64,000 nt of DNA from Salipaludibacillus sp. CUR1 (GCF_021028955.1 NZ_JAIWPE010000046.1:1-64000); one strand, 5' to 3'; positions 53,186 to 61,124 are shown, numbered from the stretch's first letter. Translations and numbers: made by a program. Notes: a model not told the origin generated them from the letters alone.

Positions 53186-54064
53186 ATGCGCGTCACACAA
53201 TCCATGATTGCCAACAGCTCGCTCAACCATTTGAGCAACAGCTACCAGCAGCTGAAAAAATACCAGGACCAGCTGTCCACCGGCAAAAAAATCTCCCGGG
53301 CCTCTGAAGACCCGGTGATCGCCATGAACGGCATGCGCTACCGCACCCAGGCAGCCGAAACATCCCAGTTCAAACGCAACCTGTCCGAAGTGTACAACTG
53401 GATGGACACCGCCGATTCAGCGCTCGATAAAACAACCAACACGCTCCACCGCCTGCGCGAACTGACCGTCCAGGCCTCAAACGACACGTATGAAGCAGGC
53501 CAGCGCGCCAATATCGCCAACGAAGTCCGCCAGCTTAAAGAACACCTCGAATCGCTGGCCAACACACAGGCGAACAATAAATTCATTTTTAACGGCACGA
53601 ACACAACGAACAAGCCGGTCAACCTCGAAGCCGGCGAATTCTCCACCAACACAGAAAACGTGGAGGTCGAGCTGCTGAAAGGCGTCAAAATCCCGGTGAA
53701 CATCCGCCCGCAAAACGTCTTCTCTGAGGACCTGTTTAACGACATCCAGGCACTCGAAGACATGCTCGAAGACCCGAACACAACAGCCGCTGACCTTTCC
53801 GGTATGCTCAACACGATCGACACCCACATCAACAACTCCGTCGACGAACGCGCCGAACTTGGCGCCCGCGTGAACCGAATTGAAATGATCGACGACAGAA
53901 TCCAGGAGCAGGAAGTCATCGCCAAACGCATCCTCTCCGACAACGAAGACGCCGACATCGAGAAAGTCATCACCGGCCTCATGATGCAGGAGAACGTCCA
54001 CCGCGCCGCGCTCTCCTCAAGCGGCCGGATCATCCAGCCGACCCTGATGGACTTCTTAAGATAA
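53186..54064 (+). CDS. flgL: flagellar hook-associated protein 3
   Basis: Exported junction protein, 292 residues. The flagellin-like N terminus (MRVTQSMIANSSLNHLSNSYQQL, with STGKKISRASEDPV) and C terminus (AALSSSGRIIQPTLMDFLR) form the coiled-coil D0/D1 core. The gene is strikingly rich in C-ending codons compared with the later hag gene. It starts 196 bp after flgK. Confidence 0.94.
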   Translation: MRVTQSMIANSSLNHLSNSYQQLKKYQDQLSTGKKISRASEDPVIAMNGMRYRTQAAETSQFKRNLSEVYNWMDTADSALDKTTNTLHRLRELTVQASNDTYEAGQRANIANEVRQLKEHLESLANTQANNKFIFNGTNTTNKPVNLEAGEFSTNTENVEVELLKGVKIPVNIRPQNVFSEDLFNDIQALEDMLEDPNTTAADLSGMLNTIDTHINNSVDERAELGARVNRIEMIDDRIQEQEVIAKRILSDNEDADIEKVITGLMMQENVHRAALSSSGRIIQPTLMDFLR

Positions 54065-54113
54065 TTTTTTTGGAAAAATCACGGCAAAGCTGAGTCATCA
54101 AGGAGGCATGCTC

Positions 54114-54695
54114 ATGGAATTACCCCGTATTCACATCTCGTCCGTACAGGCCCAGACAGGTATCCGGCAGCAGCGTCCTCCCATGTCGATTCATCAGCCG
54201 AACGCCGACCTGCAAATTAACCAGGACTTTTCAGGCACCCTGCACATCAGCTCAACAGCTTCCAGACTGTTTATCGACCAGACAGAAGCCTTTGCCGATG
54301 CCGATCTGAAAGGCCCGCTTCGCCGGGTGAAAGAATACGCAGCCCAGTCGCAGCAAAACGTACTCCAGTACGTGGCCAAAGTCACCCGTGAAGGCGACCA
54401 GCTGAAAAAGATTGAACACAGCACAAACGCCCTCGCTTCCATCGCTAAACAAAAGGGGGAGCGCCCGCCGAAGGACTATAATTATGGCGTTGTTCCTGAA
54501 CATATGGGAAAAGTCACATTTAATTATCAGCCGTCCGAACTGTCCATCCAATCCGACTGGGCCGATCCTGATATCCGTATCATCCCTAATAAGCCTGAGA
54601 TCAGCTTTCCACGCTGGGAAACCGATGTGTACCTCCGGCAGAAAAACGATGTCCAGTTCTCCGTTACGGGAGGATCAGTCAACCGACAGCTATAA
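54114..54695 (+). CDS. yviE: YviE-like protein (DUF6470)
   Basis: 193 residues in the conserved position between flgL and fliW. It starts MELPRIHISSVQAQTGIRQQ and has IHQPNADLQINQ and a C-terminal DVYLRQKNDVQFSV. No catalytic motif or membrane segment is seen, and its function is unknown. Co-occurrence with filament genes suggests a part in flagellar assembly. ATG at 54114 is chosen because AAGGAGG lies 7 nt upstream; an ATG at 54108 is too close. Confidence 0.85.
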   Translation: MELPRIHISSVQAQTGIRQQRPPMSIHQPNADLQINQDFSGTLHISSTASRLFIDQTEAFADADLKGPLRRVKEYAAQSQQNVLQYVAKVTREGDQLKKIEHSTNALASIAKQKGERPPKDYNYGVVPEHMGKVTFNYQPSELSIQSDWADPDIRIIPNKPEISFPRWETDVYLRQKNDVQFSVTGGSVNRQL

Positions 54696-54832
54696 GCATC
54701 CGCCATTCAACGATGGGGGATGCTTAAAGTTTTTCCGGGGGGAGCGACTAAAAGAAACAATTTCCAATTGTGCCCCACAACTTCGCCAATTTTCGATACA
54801 ATAAAACAAAGAGTGAAAATGGAGTGATCAGT

Positions 54833-55285
54833 TTGATAATCGAGACGAAATATTCAGGACCAACAGAGATTAATCCGGATAATATTATCCAGTTCGACCA
54901 GGGGCTGCCAAGTTTTGAAGACGAAAAAGCCTTTGTTCTCCTTCCATTCAGTGACGAACCAGGCCCGTTTTATATTCTCCAGTCAACGGTGACGCCGGGG
55001 CTCGCTTTCGCCGTCATGACGCCTTTCTCGTTTTTCCCGGACTATGAAGTGAAACTGTCCGACCAGCTGCTGGAAACACTGGACATCACCAACGAACAGG
55101 ACGTTGCTCTTTTCACGGTGCTGACTCTTAAGGAAACGATCGAGGAGTCAACGGCTAACTTAAGGGGCCCAATAGTGATTAATACCGCCCGCAAAAAAGG
55201 AAAGCAGATTGTGCTGAATGACTCCGGCTACGAGACGAAGCATTCGTTGAAACAGCCTGCGGCCTCTGGAAAGAAGGAGGGATAG
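54833..55285 (+). CDS. fliW: flagellar assembly factor FliW
   Basis: Cytosolic protein of 150 residues. It binds free flagellin or CsrA, so CsrA is released to repress hag translation when flagellin accumulates (Hag-FliW-CsrA partner switch, known in B. subtilis). Motifs include FDQGLPSFEDEKAFVLLPF, PFYILQS and the C-terminal NLRGPIVIN. The start is TTG at 54833 after GGAGTGA; upstream in-frame codons lack a start signal. Three bases separate its stop from csrA. Confidence 0.93.
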   Translation: MIIETKYSGPTEINPDNIIQFDQGLPSFEDEKAFVLLPFSDEPGPFYILQSTVTPGLAFAVMTPFSFFPDYEVKLSDQLLETLDITNEQDVALFTVLTLKETIEESTANLRGPIVINTARKKGKQIVLNDSGYETKHSLKQPAASGKKEG

Positions 55286-55288
55286 CCG

Positions 55289-55516
55289 ATGCTTGTGCTG
55301 ACACGAAAACTCAATGAATCAATCAAAATCGGCGATGATATTGAGATCACAGTGATCGGGGTGGAAGGGGATCAGATTAAACTCGGGATCGACGCCCCGA
55401 AGCATATCGACATTCACCGGAAAGAAGTGTATCTCGCCATCAAGGAAGAAAACGAAGCGGCTGCCGGGGCATCTGTCGACATATTAAAACAATTTACAAA
55501 ATCAATAAAAAAGTAA
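55289..55516 (+). CDS. csrA: carbon storage regulator / translational repressor CsrA
   Basis: 75-residue RNA-binding dimer. It begins [20 protein letters not shown] and has the RNA-contact segment [17 protein letters not shown]. It represses hag by covering its Shine-Dalgarno; matching GGA sites occur in the hag leader at 57615-57657. GGAGGG precedes the ATG. A strong terminator ends the flagellar operon here. Confidence 0.96.
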   Translation: MLVLTRKLNESIKIGDDIEITVIGVEGDQIKLGIDAPKHIDIHRKEVYLAIKEENEAAAGASVDILKQFTKSIKK

Positions 55517-55524
55517 CATTATAT

Positions 55525-55572
55525 AAAAGTCTCATTGAACAGCAGATTTTGCTATTGTCAGTGAGACTTTTT
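55525..55572 (+). terminator. terminator of the fla operon after csrA
   Basis: AAAAGTCTCA pairs with TGAGACTTTT around a roughly 27 nt loop that contains a smaller stem, followed by T residues. Confidence 0.85.
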
Positions 55573-55755
55573 AACTTTTATTTTTACAATTAACTAGATC
55601 TTTTGTTGTCACATCTTCCTTATAGAGGAAGATTTTATCCTTATTCTCAAAATTGAACAACAAAAGTCGCATATATGATCAGACAATCGAATCTTGTCGG
55701 AAAAGTTTTTAATAGGTATTGTTAAGAGTAGACATTAAAGAAAGGGGATCAACCT

Positions 55756-56460
55756 ATGCACTCATTGTATTCTTCCAAAGATACAGTTACTACCGAAAAG
55801 GTCCTCTTTATCGATTTTGATCAGTGCCTGTCGGAAGAAACCGTGGGAAAACTTTCATCGATCGCCGGTGATAAAGAGGTCATCATCGATAAGGGTAATC
55901 CCGATGAGCTGAAACAGGTACAGTACATCTTCTTTTTAATAGAAGATTACAGAGTCGAGACCCTCCGCTTCATCGAAGACAGACTTGAAGAATTAAAGGA
56001 AACCAATACATACTCATTGATTATGACAGCAGCACAGCCGACTAAATCCCTTTTTCCTTATTTTATGCAGGACTTAAATGGGATCGTTTCCTTATCATTT
56101 TTCCTGGAAAACGGGCGCCGCGTTCTTAATTCTCTTGACGAGTTCGGCATCTTTCTGGAACAGAAGCTTCATTGCGACCTCGTTACCCTGATCCAGCATA
56201 AAAAATTAAAGGACCGGCCGATCAAACGGCTCAAACTGCGTTTTGAAGATGTTCAATACATATTAACAGACAACGAAAAGAAAGTCCTGCAGCACATACT
56301 CGATGGCCATAATAACCGGAAAATAGCCGAACTCATGTTTTTGGCGCCTTCAACCGTCAGTACGGTGATTAGCCACCTGCTTAAAAAACTCGGGGCTAAC
56401 GACCGCACCGACGCGATGGTACAAATCATCCGTAAAGGATGGGTAGACGCTGTAAGGTAA
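55756..56460 (+). CDS. orphan DegU-like LuxR-family regulator A
   Basis: 234 residues. The C-terminal LuxR helix-turn-helix (about 168-232: LTDNEKKVLQHILDGHNNRK, then APSTVSTVISHLLKKL, then NDRTDAMVQIIRKGWVDAVR) is close to that of DegU. The N-terminal domain (about 15-150) has the size and alternating strand-helix pattern of a receiver. It has no acidic pocket or phospho-acceptor in the usual place (FFLIEDYR instead of LxDxxMP), so it looks like a pseudo-receiver. It lies between csrA and hag, where B. subtilis has no gene, with its own terminator. A role in flagellin expression is inference. Confidence 0.75.
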   Translation: MHSLYSSKDTVTTEKVLFIDFDQCLSEETVGKLSSIAGDKEVIIDKGNPDELKQVQYIFFLIEDYRVETLRFIEDRLEELKETNTYSLIMTAAQPTKSLFPYFMQDLNGIVSLSFFLENGRRVLNSLDEFGIFLEQKLHCDLVTLIQHKKLKDRPIKRLKLRFEDVQYILTDNEKKVLQHILDGHNNRKIAELMFLAPSTVSTVISHLLKKLGANDRTDAMVQIIRKGWVDAVR

Positions 56461-56461
56461 T

Positions 56462-56503
56462 AATAGATAAGCAGAACCACACGCTGCTTATCTATTATTT
56501 TCG
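56462..56503 (+). terminator. terminator of regulator A
   Basis: AATAGATAAGCAG pairs perfectly with CTGCTTATCTATT around a 9 nt loop, then ATTTTC. Confidence 0.88.
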
Positions 56504-56680
56504 TTCTGCCGGCCATACCAACTCTCACTCAACTTCGCACTCTCTATGTACTAACTGCTATTCCTTCTCACTCAGCAAATTACCTGGAAATACACCTAGT
56601 TCTTACCCCTCTAATTTTGTGGTCTTAATAGACTTTTTTAATGGAAATTAATAACAATTAAATAGAGATGAGTACCATTT

Positions 56681-56736
56681 TCGAGGTTTAAGTAAACGTT
56701 TTCTCACTTTTGCGAAAATTGTCGAGGTATAAGTAA
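56681..56736 (+). promoter_or_regulatory. direct repeat upstream of regulator B (candidate binding sites)
   Basis: TCGAGGTTTAAGTAA (56681-56695) and TCGAGGTATAAGTAA (56722-56736) differ at one base and are 41 bp apart, about four helical turns. The second lies 72 bp before the gene. They may bind one of the two neighbouring regulators. The rest of 56504-56807 shows nothing else. Confidence 0.5.
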
Positions 56737-56807
56737 TATTGTAGATTCGCACTTAATTTGTTAATATTTACTATATATTAAATTCTAAAGAATCAGGTGA
56801 TGTACAG

Positions 56808-57488
56808 ATGATTAAGAATAAAGGATTAGTTGGGAAGTTGGTAATTGTCGATACTGGAGGGGTATCTGAAACTAATTTCACACGCCTTTTCTCACGAGTT
56901 AACAATGGGACCAGTGTTTTACAAGTCAGGGATCTGCCTGTTAATACTGAGTCGAATGACGTTGTTTTCTATCTGATTAATGGGAAAGAAGATGGTGAAT
57001 TTGAGAGATTAACAGATATGAGAGAAAAGACCGGATGCAAAATTTATCTTATTAAGGCAGGGGAAGCTTGCCCTAAGTGTCTTCCTTACTTGTCGTTTCC
57101 TTTCGATGGCTTATTTTCAATTGCCTTTCTTGAAGAAAATACTCATCTAATCCTGGAAACCATTTATTCTAATCTGCCTGTACTTGAACCGTCGTTACAT
57201 AAAAACCTGGCATTTGAGATCGACCAGAAAAAATCCAGGAAAACACCAATTAAGAAATTCCTGCTTAAGAGAGAGCTGGCGGGAAGTCTGTTAAAAGAAA
57301 ACGAGCTGAATGTGCTGCAGCTCCTGTTAGAAGGAAAAACGACGAACGAGATTGCTGTCGAGTTGTATTTCTCACCCTCAACAGTGAGCGCTACGATCAG
57401 CGGCATTCTCAAAAAAATGCAGGTCAACGACCGCACACAGGCAACCGTCCAGGCAATCCGCAACGGATGGGTAGAAAGTCTGAGATAA
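56808..57488 (+). CDS. orphan DegU-like LuxR-family regulator B
   Basis: 226 residues, paralogous to regulator A along its whole length. The pseudo-receiver again lacks an obvious phospho-acceptor (VVFYLINGKE) and shares the DGLFSIAFLEEN / NGIVSLSFFLEN helix. The LuxR helix-turn-helix (about 160-224) ends NDRTQATVQAIRNGWVESLR, almost as in DegU. A Cys pair in GEACPKCLP (about residues 86-89) is unique to this copy and could be redox- or metal-sensitive. It lies directly upstream of hag with no terminator before the hag promoter. Function unknown; control of hag is a reasonable guess. Confidence 0.75.
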   Translation: MIKNKGLVGKLVIVDTGGVSETNFTRLFSRVNNGTSVLQVRDLPVNTESNDVVFYLINGKEDGEFERLTDMREKTGCKIYLIKAGEACPKCLPYLSFPFDGLFSIAFLEENTHLILETIYSNLPVLEPSLHKNLAFEIDQKKSRKTPIKKFLLKRELAGSLLKENELNVLQLLLEGKTTNEIAVELYFSPSTVSATISGILKKMQVNDRTQATVQAIRNGWVESLR

Positions 57489-57523
57489 AAATTCAATTTA
57501 GTGAATTTATTTCTAAAAAAACC

Positions 57524-57550
57524 TAAACATTCAAATGAACGATCCGATAA
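57524..57550 (+). promoter_or_regulatory. sigma-D promoter of hag
   Basis: TAAA (57524-57527), exactly 15 bp, TCCGATAA (57543-57550). It fits the sigma-D consensus and the B. subtilis hag promoter. Confidence 0.8.
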
Positions 57551-57614
57551 TAAGAGTGTAACAGTGACCAGGACAGCGGCGGCCGACGCTTCCCTGCTCA
57601 CTAAATAGATCAAC

Positions 57615-57657
57615 CTTCCACTCACAAGGACGTGACAGGAAGCAAATTCAAGGAGGA
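57615..57657 (+). promoter_or_regulatory. CsrA-binding leader of hag (hairpin plus Shine-Dalgarno site)
   Basis: CTTCC (57615-57619) and TCAC (57622-57625) pair with GTGA (57632-57635) and GGAAG (57638-57642), exposing AAGGAC in the loop. A second GGA site, AAGGAGGA (57650-57657), is the Shine-Dalgarno itself. Two sites, one looped and one covering the ribosome site, reproduce the known B. subtilis hag-CsrA layout. Confidence 0.65.
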
Positions 57658-57665
57658 ATTTTATT

Positions 57666-58748
57666 ATGATTATCAACAACAATATCCCAGCGTTAAACAC
57701 CCACCGTCAAATGGGTATCAACCAAAATGCCATGCAAAACTCAATGGAGAAACTATCTTCAGGTATGCGTATTAACCGCGCAGGTGACGATGCAGCAGGT
57801 CTAGCAATCTCTGAAAAAATGCGTGCTCAAATCAACGGTTTAGACCAAGCAAGTCGTAACGCTCAAGATGGAATTTCATTAATTCAAACTGCAGAAGGTG
57901 CATTGGATGAAACTCACAGTATTCTTCAACGTATGCGTGAACTAGCGGTTCAATCTGCTAACGATACAAACGTAGAAGTTGACCGTGAAGAACTACAAAA
58001 AGAGGTTGATCAATTAGCAAATGAGTTGACTAGAATTTCAGATAATACTGAATTTAATACTCAAAATCTTTTAAATGGTGACTTTGAAGGAACTTTCCAT
58101 ATTGGGGCGAACTCAGGACAGAATATTAATTTGTCTATTGATGATATGTCTGCCCAAGCTTTGGGAGTTAACGGAGCAGTAGAAGGTTTAACAGCAACTA
58201 CAGCTGATATTACTATTGATGGGACAGATTTTACTGCTCAAGATGTACTTGAAGATGAGAATGGTAATATTCAAGCTGTTCTTTTATCTGGCACTGCGGA
58301 TGAAGATGGTGATTGGCACAGAATAAGTGACTTACGTTTAGATACTGCTGGTACTGCACTTGAAGCAAAACCAGGGACTTCTACACTTGGAATTACTGTA
58401 AATGGTGAAGATGCTTCTTTGTTTGATTTAGATAGTGGATTTGCAGGGATAGACATTTCGAGTCAAGAAACCGCTGATGCAGCAATAAAAACAATAAATA
58501 ATGCTATTGAAACTGTTTCAGCTGAACGATCTAAGCTTGGTGCTACACAAAACCGCTTAGAACACACTATTTCTAACTTAGATAATTCTTCTGAAAACCT
58601 ATCAGCTGCGGAATCTCGTATTCGTGACGTTGATATGGCTGCTGAAATGATGGAAATGACTCGTGCAAACATCCTTGCTCAAGCTTCTCAGTCTATGTTA
58701 GCTCAAGCTAATCAACAACCTCAGTCAGTACTACAATTACTTGGATAA
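57666..58748 (+). CDS. hag: flagellin
   Basis: Major filament subunit, 360 residues, exported by the flagellar type III apparatus. The conserved N-terminal D0/D1 region begins IINNNIPALNTHRQMGINQN and includes EKLSSGMRINRAGDDAAGLA. The C-terminal D1/D0 region runs from SAERSKLGATQNRLEHTISN to QANQQPQSVLQLLG. A variable acidic middle of about 130 residues makes it longer than B. subtilis Hag (304). Expression is expected from sigma-D and under CsrA/FliW control. A terminator follows. A degenerate second flagellin 3-prime end lies 1.2 kb downstream. Confidence 0.97.
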   Translation: MIINNNIPALNTHRQMGINQNAMQNSMEKLSSGMRINRAGDDAAGLAISEKMRAQINGLDQASRNAQDGISLIQTAEGALDETHSILQRMRELAVQSANDTNVEVDREELQKEVDQLANELTRISDNTEFNTQNLLNGDFEGTFHIGANSGQNINLSIDDMSAQALGVNGAVEGLTATTADITIDGTDFTAQDVLEDENGNIQAVLLSGTADEDGDWHRISDLRLDTAGTALEAKPGTSTLGITVNGEDASLFDLDSGFAGIDISSQETADAAIKTINNAIETVSAERSKLGATQNRLEHTISNLDNSSENLSAAESRIRDVDMAAEMMEMTRANILAQASQSMLAQANQQPQSVLQLLG

Positions 58749-58767
58749 TTATATTATTCAATATTAG

Positions 58768-58797
58768 AGACTCCAGCTTAGGCTGGAGTCTTTTTTT
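58768..58797 (+). terminator. terminator of hag
   Basis: AGACTCCAGC pairs perfectly with GCTGGAGTCT around TTAG, then seven T residues. Confidence 0.92.
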
Positions 58798-58836
58798 ATA
58801 GTAGTTTATAGTAGTTATTAAAAAGGGGGAACCTAA

Positions 58837-59769
58837 TTGACTAGATTTTTTGAGTTGCAAGAGAGGTTTCTAAAGTTAGAGAAAGCACAGTATATAGATA
58901 TAGTAGAAAATTTCTGTAATAGAAACGAGCTTAAGGGAATTGATGGAATACACGGTCTCTTATCTTACGCTAAAAAGTTAAGAACTTTATATTCAAGAAC
59001 GAGATCAGAAAAAATAGATTTAAAATCTTTCTTTGAACTTTCTTTTGCACTATGGGCGTTAGAAATTATGGGACGGATTGATATAGCAGATAATGTGGCT
59101 AAAAACCTTGAAAACGGAGGCGCTTTTGGTGATACATGCTCTTATTTAACAGAGAGTAATGTGAATTATTTTAGAAGTTTTGAGAGTGAAATTATGCTTG
59201 CGCTAAGGTTATTAGAGGGGAATCAAAATTTTAGAATAGGCGGGCTAGGAGCACCGGATTTTATTTTAGAAGACTTGAATCTATCTATTGAAGTAAAAAC
59301 ACCTTCATCAAAATTAGGCTTGTTTCAAGCTTTATTAAAGGGAGTAAAGCAAATCGAAAAATATAAATATAATGGCATTATAATTTTAATATTAGATCAT
59401 ATGGTAGCTAGGGAAATAATCAAAAATTCAATGAATGTGTTACCAATTGATATTCAACAAGTCATACTTACAGGCTTACCAAAAACCGAAAATTTTCGAA
59501 CAATTGGGGCCATTGCTGAGTGGGTGAAATGGGATGAAGACAAATTACATCCATCTACAATAATGCCATTAGCCCATAGAGAACAATTAGCTAAAAGAGA
59601 AAACTTATTGAGAGAATGTTGGCGACTTATGACAATAGACAATATTTTTAATCAAAGAATAACAAGTCAAGAAGTAGAAGAAACTTTTCCTTTTGAGAAT
59701 GAATTGATAATAAACCTAGATCCCAAAATAGAAGGTGAAGCTTTTTTTCGTAAAAAATGGGGATTATAG
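58837..59769 (+). CDS. unknown protein with PD-(D/E)XK nuclease-like motif
   Basis: 310 residues, AT-rich, with no family recognised. An N-terminal helical region (about 1-110) is followed by a segment that fits a PD-(D/E)XK core: FESEIMLALRLLEG (Glu116/118), GLGAPDFIL (Pro140-Asp141), a short loop, SIEVKTPSS (Glu152-x-Lys154), then helix-strand IIILILDH. This is the order of catalytic residues in restriction-type nucleases and in the I-Ssp6803I intron endonuclease class. The start is TTG after AAAGGGGG. It sits between hag and a broken group I intron core, so an intron-associated endonuclease is one option. A defence or housekeeping nuclease, or an inactive relative, are others. Confidence 0.6.
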   Translation: MTRFFELQERFLKLEKAQYIDIVENFCNRNELKGIDGIHGLLSYAKKLRTLYSRTRSEKIDLKSFFELSFALWALEIMGRIDIADNVAKNLENGGAFGDTCSYLTESNVNYFRSFESEIMLALRLLEGNQNFRIGGLGAPDFILEDLNLSIEVKTPSSKLGLFQALLKGVKQIEKYKYNGIIILILDHMVAREIIKNSMNVLPIDIQQVILTGLPKTENFRTIGAIAEWVKWDEDKLHPSTIMPLAHREQLAKRENLLRECWRLMTIDNIFNQRITSQEVEETFPFENELIINLDPKIEGEAFFRKKWGL

Positions 59770-59835
59770 TGAGAAAAGTTTCTCCAGTGCTAAGCACTAT
59801 TAGACAATCTTAGTAACGAGTAAGAGGATCACTAT

Positions 59836-59956
59836 GTGAATTGCTGGAACTTCCTAAAGCTTTGTCAACCACAACGAAGTTGGAAACTACGAACCTGAAG
59901 GTTTGAAGATTACAAAGATAGATGGATAATCAGAAGCCAAGCTCTTGGCCTGAAGG
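59836..59956 (+). ncRNA. truncated group I intron core (P and Q elements)
   Basis: GTGAATTGCTGGAAC then TTCCTAAAGC (59836-59860) matches the P element of phage-type IA group I introns. A P5-like hairpin region (AACCACAACGAAGTTGG, then GAAACTAC) follows. GATGGATAATCAGAAGCCAAGC (about 59921-59942, written here in two parts as GATGGATAATCAG and AAGCCAAGC) matches the Q element except one base (consensus CAGCAGCC). After TGAAGG at 59951-59956, where GTTCAACGACTA of the R element should follow, the sequence changes to flagellin 3-prime sequence. No R or S element was found, so the intron cannot splice. Confidence 0.6.
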
Positions 59957-59962
59957 CATTGC

Positions 59963-60003
59963 GAGCCAACCAACAACCACAAGCAGTACTACAATTACTT
60001 GAT
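59963..60003 (+). pseudogene. flagellin 3-prime end remnant
   Basis: About 40 bp align with the last codons of hag (58711-58748): the translated piece reads ANQQPQAVLQLLD against ANQQPQSVLQLLG. A one-base deletion at the end destroys the stop codon. The differences are mostly silent third positions, so this is an old, diverged copy, not a recent duplication of hag. It is the downstream exon expected for an intron-split flagellin gene. Confidence 0.8.
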
Positions 60004-60274
60004 AAATTTATTAATTCAATTGTCTTTTTCTTTTTTGACTTAATTGCAATATGTGTAATGCATTACACTAAATTTCGGACTAGTGTGTATAATTATACCA
60101 AGTTAGAATTGTTATATAAATATATTTACATTATTAATCAAATTAGATTATTTTTATTATGTTTGATGGAGGGGTATTACATATGGATCATTCTATTTAA
60201 AAGAGCTTATTTAGTATAGATGTGTGTTTGCATAGGGAATTGCTCTAATCTAAATTAAAAAAGGAGGGAAGATT
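60004..60274. other. AT-rich gap after the flagellin remnant
   Basis: The interval holds no supportable gene; an open frame through 60219 is only readthrough from the flagellin remnant. The flaG/fliD/fliS genes that usually follow hag are not here. Confidence 0.5.
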
Positions 60275-60468
60275 ATGAATGAAGTACTTCGGAATTTAAG
60301 AATTGGACAGGTTGTAAAGGTTAAAATTGCTAATGTTATGAAATGGGAAAAGTTGTTGGGTTTGAAAAGAACACAGTATTAGTGCAATTGAAAAATGAAC
60401 CTTATTTAACAAAACAAGTATCATTTGAAGATTTTGTTGAATTAGGCTATGATTTAGATCGAAATTAA
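60275..60468 (+). pseudogene. small frameshifted gene of unknown family
   Basis: AAGGAGGG precedes ATG 60275. The first frame gives MNEVLRNLRIGQVVKVKIAN and stops at 60382. From about 60342 a second frame continues without stop to 60468 as MGKVVGFEKNTVLVQLKN and then FEDFVELGYDLDRN. Joining both frames gives a protein of about 64 residues with an SH3-like beta pattern. One indel near 60338 explains the break. No family is recognised. Confidence 0.5.
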
Positions 60469-60520
60469 GAGGTATTAACCCATATATTATAACTTTGAAT
60501 GTACGTTTGTTATATTATAT

Positions 60521-60947
60521 GCACAGTAAAACCCTTGACTATAAGTGCAATTGATACTTATAATAAGCGAGCTGCCCTTGGGTTTCTATTCCTTCTGTCA
60601 TCACATTTATTTTATGCTTTCTATAATAGCTGTTTTTTTGCAATACAAAGGTTTTATCAATTTTTAAAACGTTAATTGGGAATTGCTTCAGATGACTAAG
60701 GGAGGAATAGGCTCTCCCAAAATCATCAATGGCCACGGATCCCGTTTTTATCAGTTCATTCAGTTTGTTTAAAACGTTTGTCCTGTCTTCCATAAATTCT
60801 TCTTAAATCAAACTCTAAATACTCCCGGTGAAACACCGGTTTCATTAATAATGCGTTTAACCCAATTAATGAATTCCGCTGACTGCCATTGAATTACTGA
60901 CACTTTCACAGCAATTTTCGGAAGAAGAGTGTTTTATTTTCCACGTT
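60521..60947 (-). pseudogene. decayed EAL-domain fragment duplicated from the GGDEF-EAL gene
   Basis: The interval aligns with 62310-62772, the 3-prime part of the nearby GGDEF-EAL gene, over about 430 bp at high identity with several small indels. Recognisable pieces include MEDRTNVLNKLNEL, AIDDFGRAYSSLSHLKQFPI and VMTEGIETQGQLA. Frameshifts and a lost segment (the stretch coding ESICDIAEHL in the parent) make it non-functional. The remaining gap up to 61124 shows no gene. Confidence 0.85.
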
Positions 60948-61124
60948 TATTAGATTGCTCTCTTCTTTTTAAAAAACAAGGATTTAAAGTAGCTGCTATT
61001 GCAAGAACTGCAATCTATAAAGATTAATTTTACATATTTATTCTACCCACTATACTATAATAGTAATTATTAATGTATGATTTAAGATGGATAATCTATT
61101 ATAAATAATGAAGGAGTGGTGAAT

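Noticed and set aside
53338-54033. 231-codon minus-strand frame inside flgL
   Set aside because: It is a shadow of the highly GC3-biased flgL gene; the translation is Ser/Ser-Met-rich and has no start signal.
59959-60219. 86-codon frame beginning ANQQPQAVLQLLD
   Set aside because: Only the first codons are flagellin-derived. The rest is readthrough of AT-rich DNA after loss of the stop codon, so it is treated as a remnant, not a gene.
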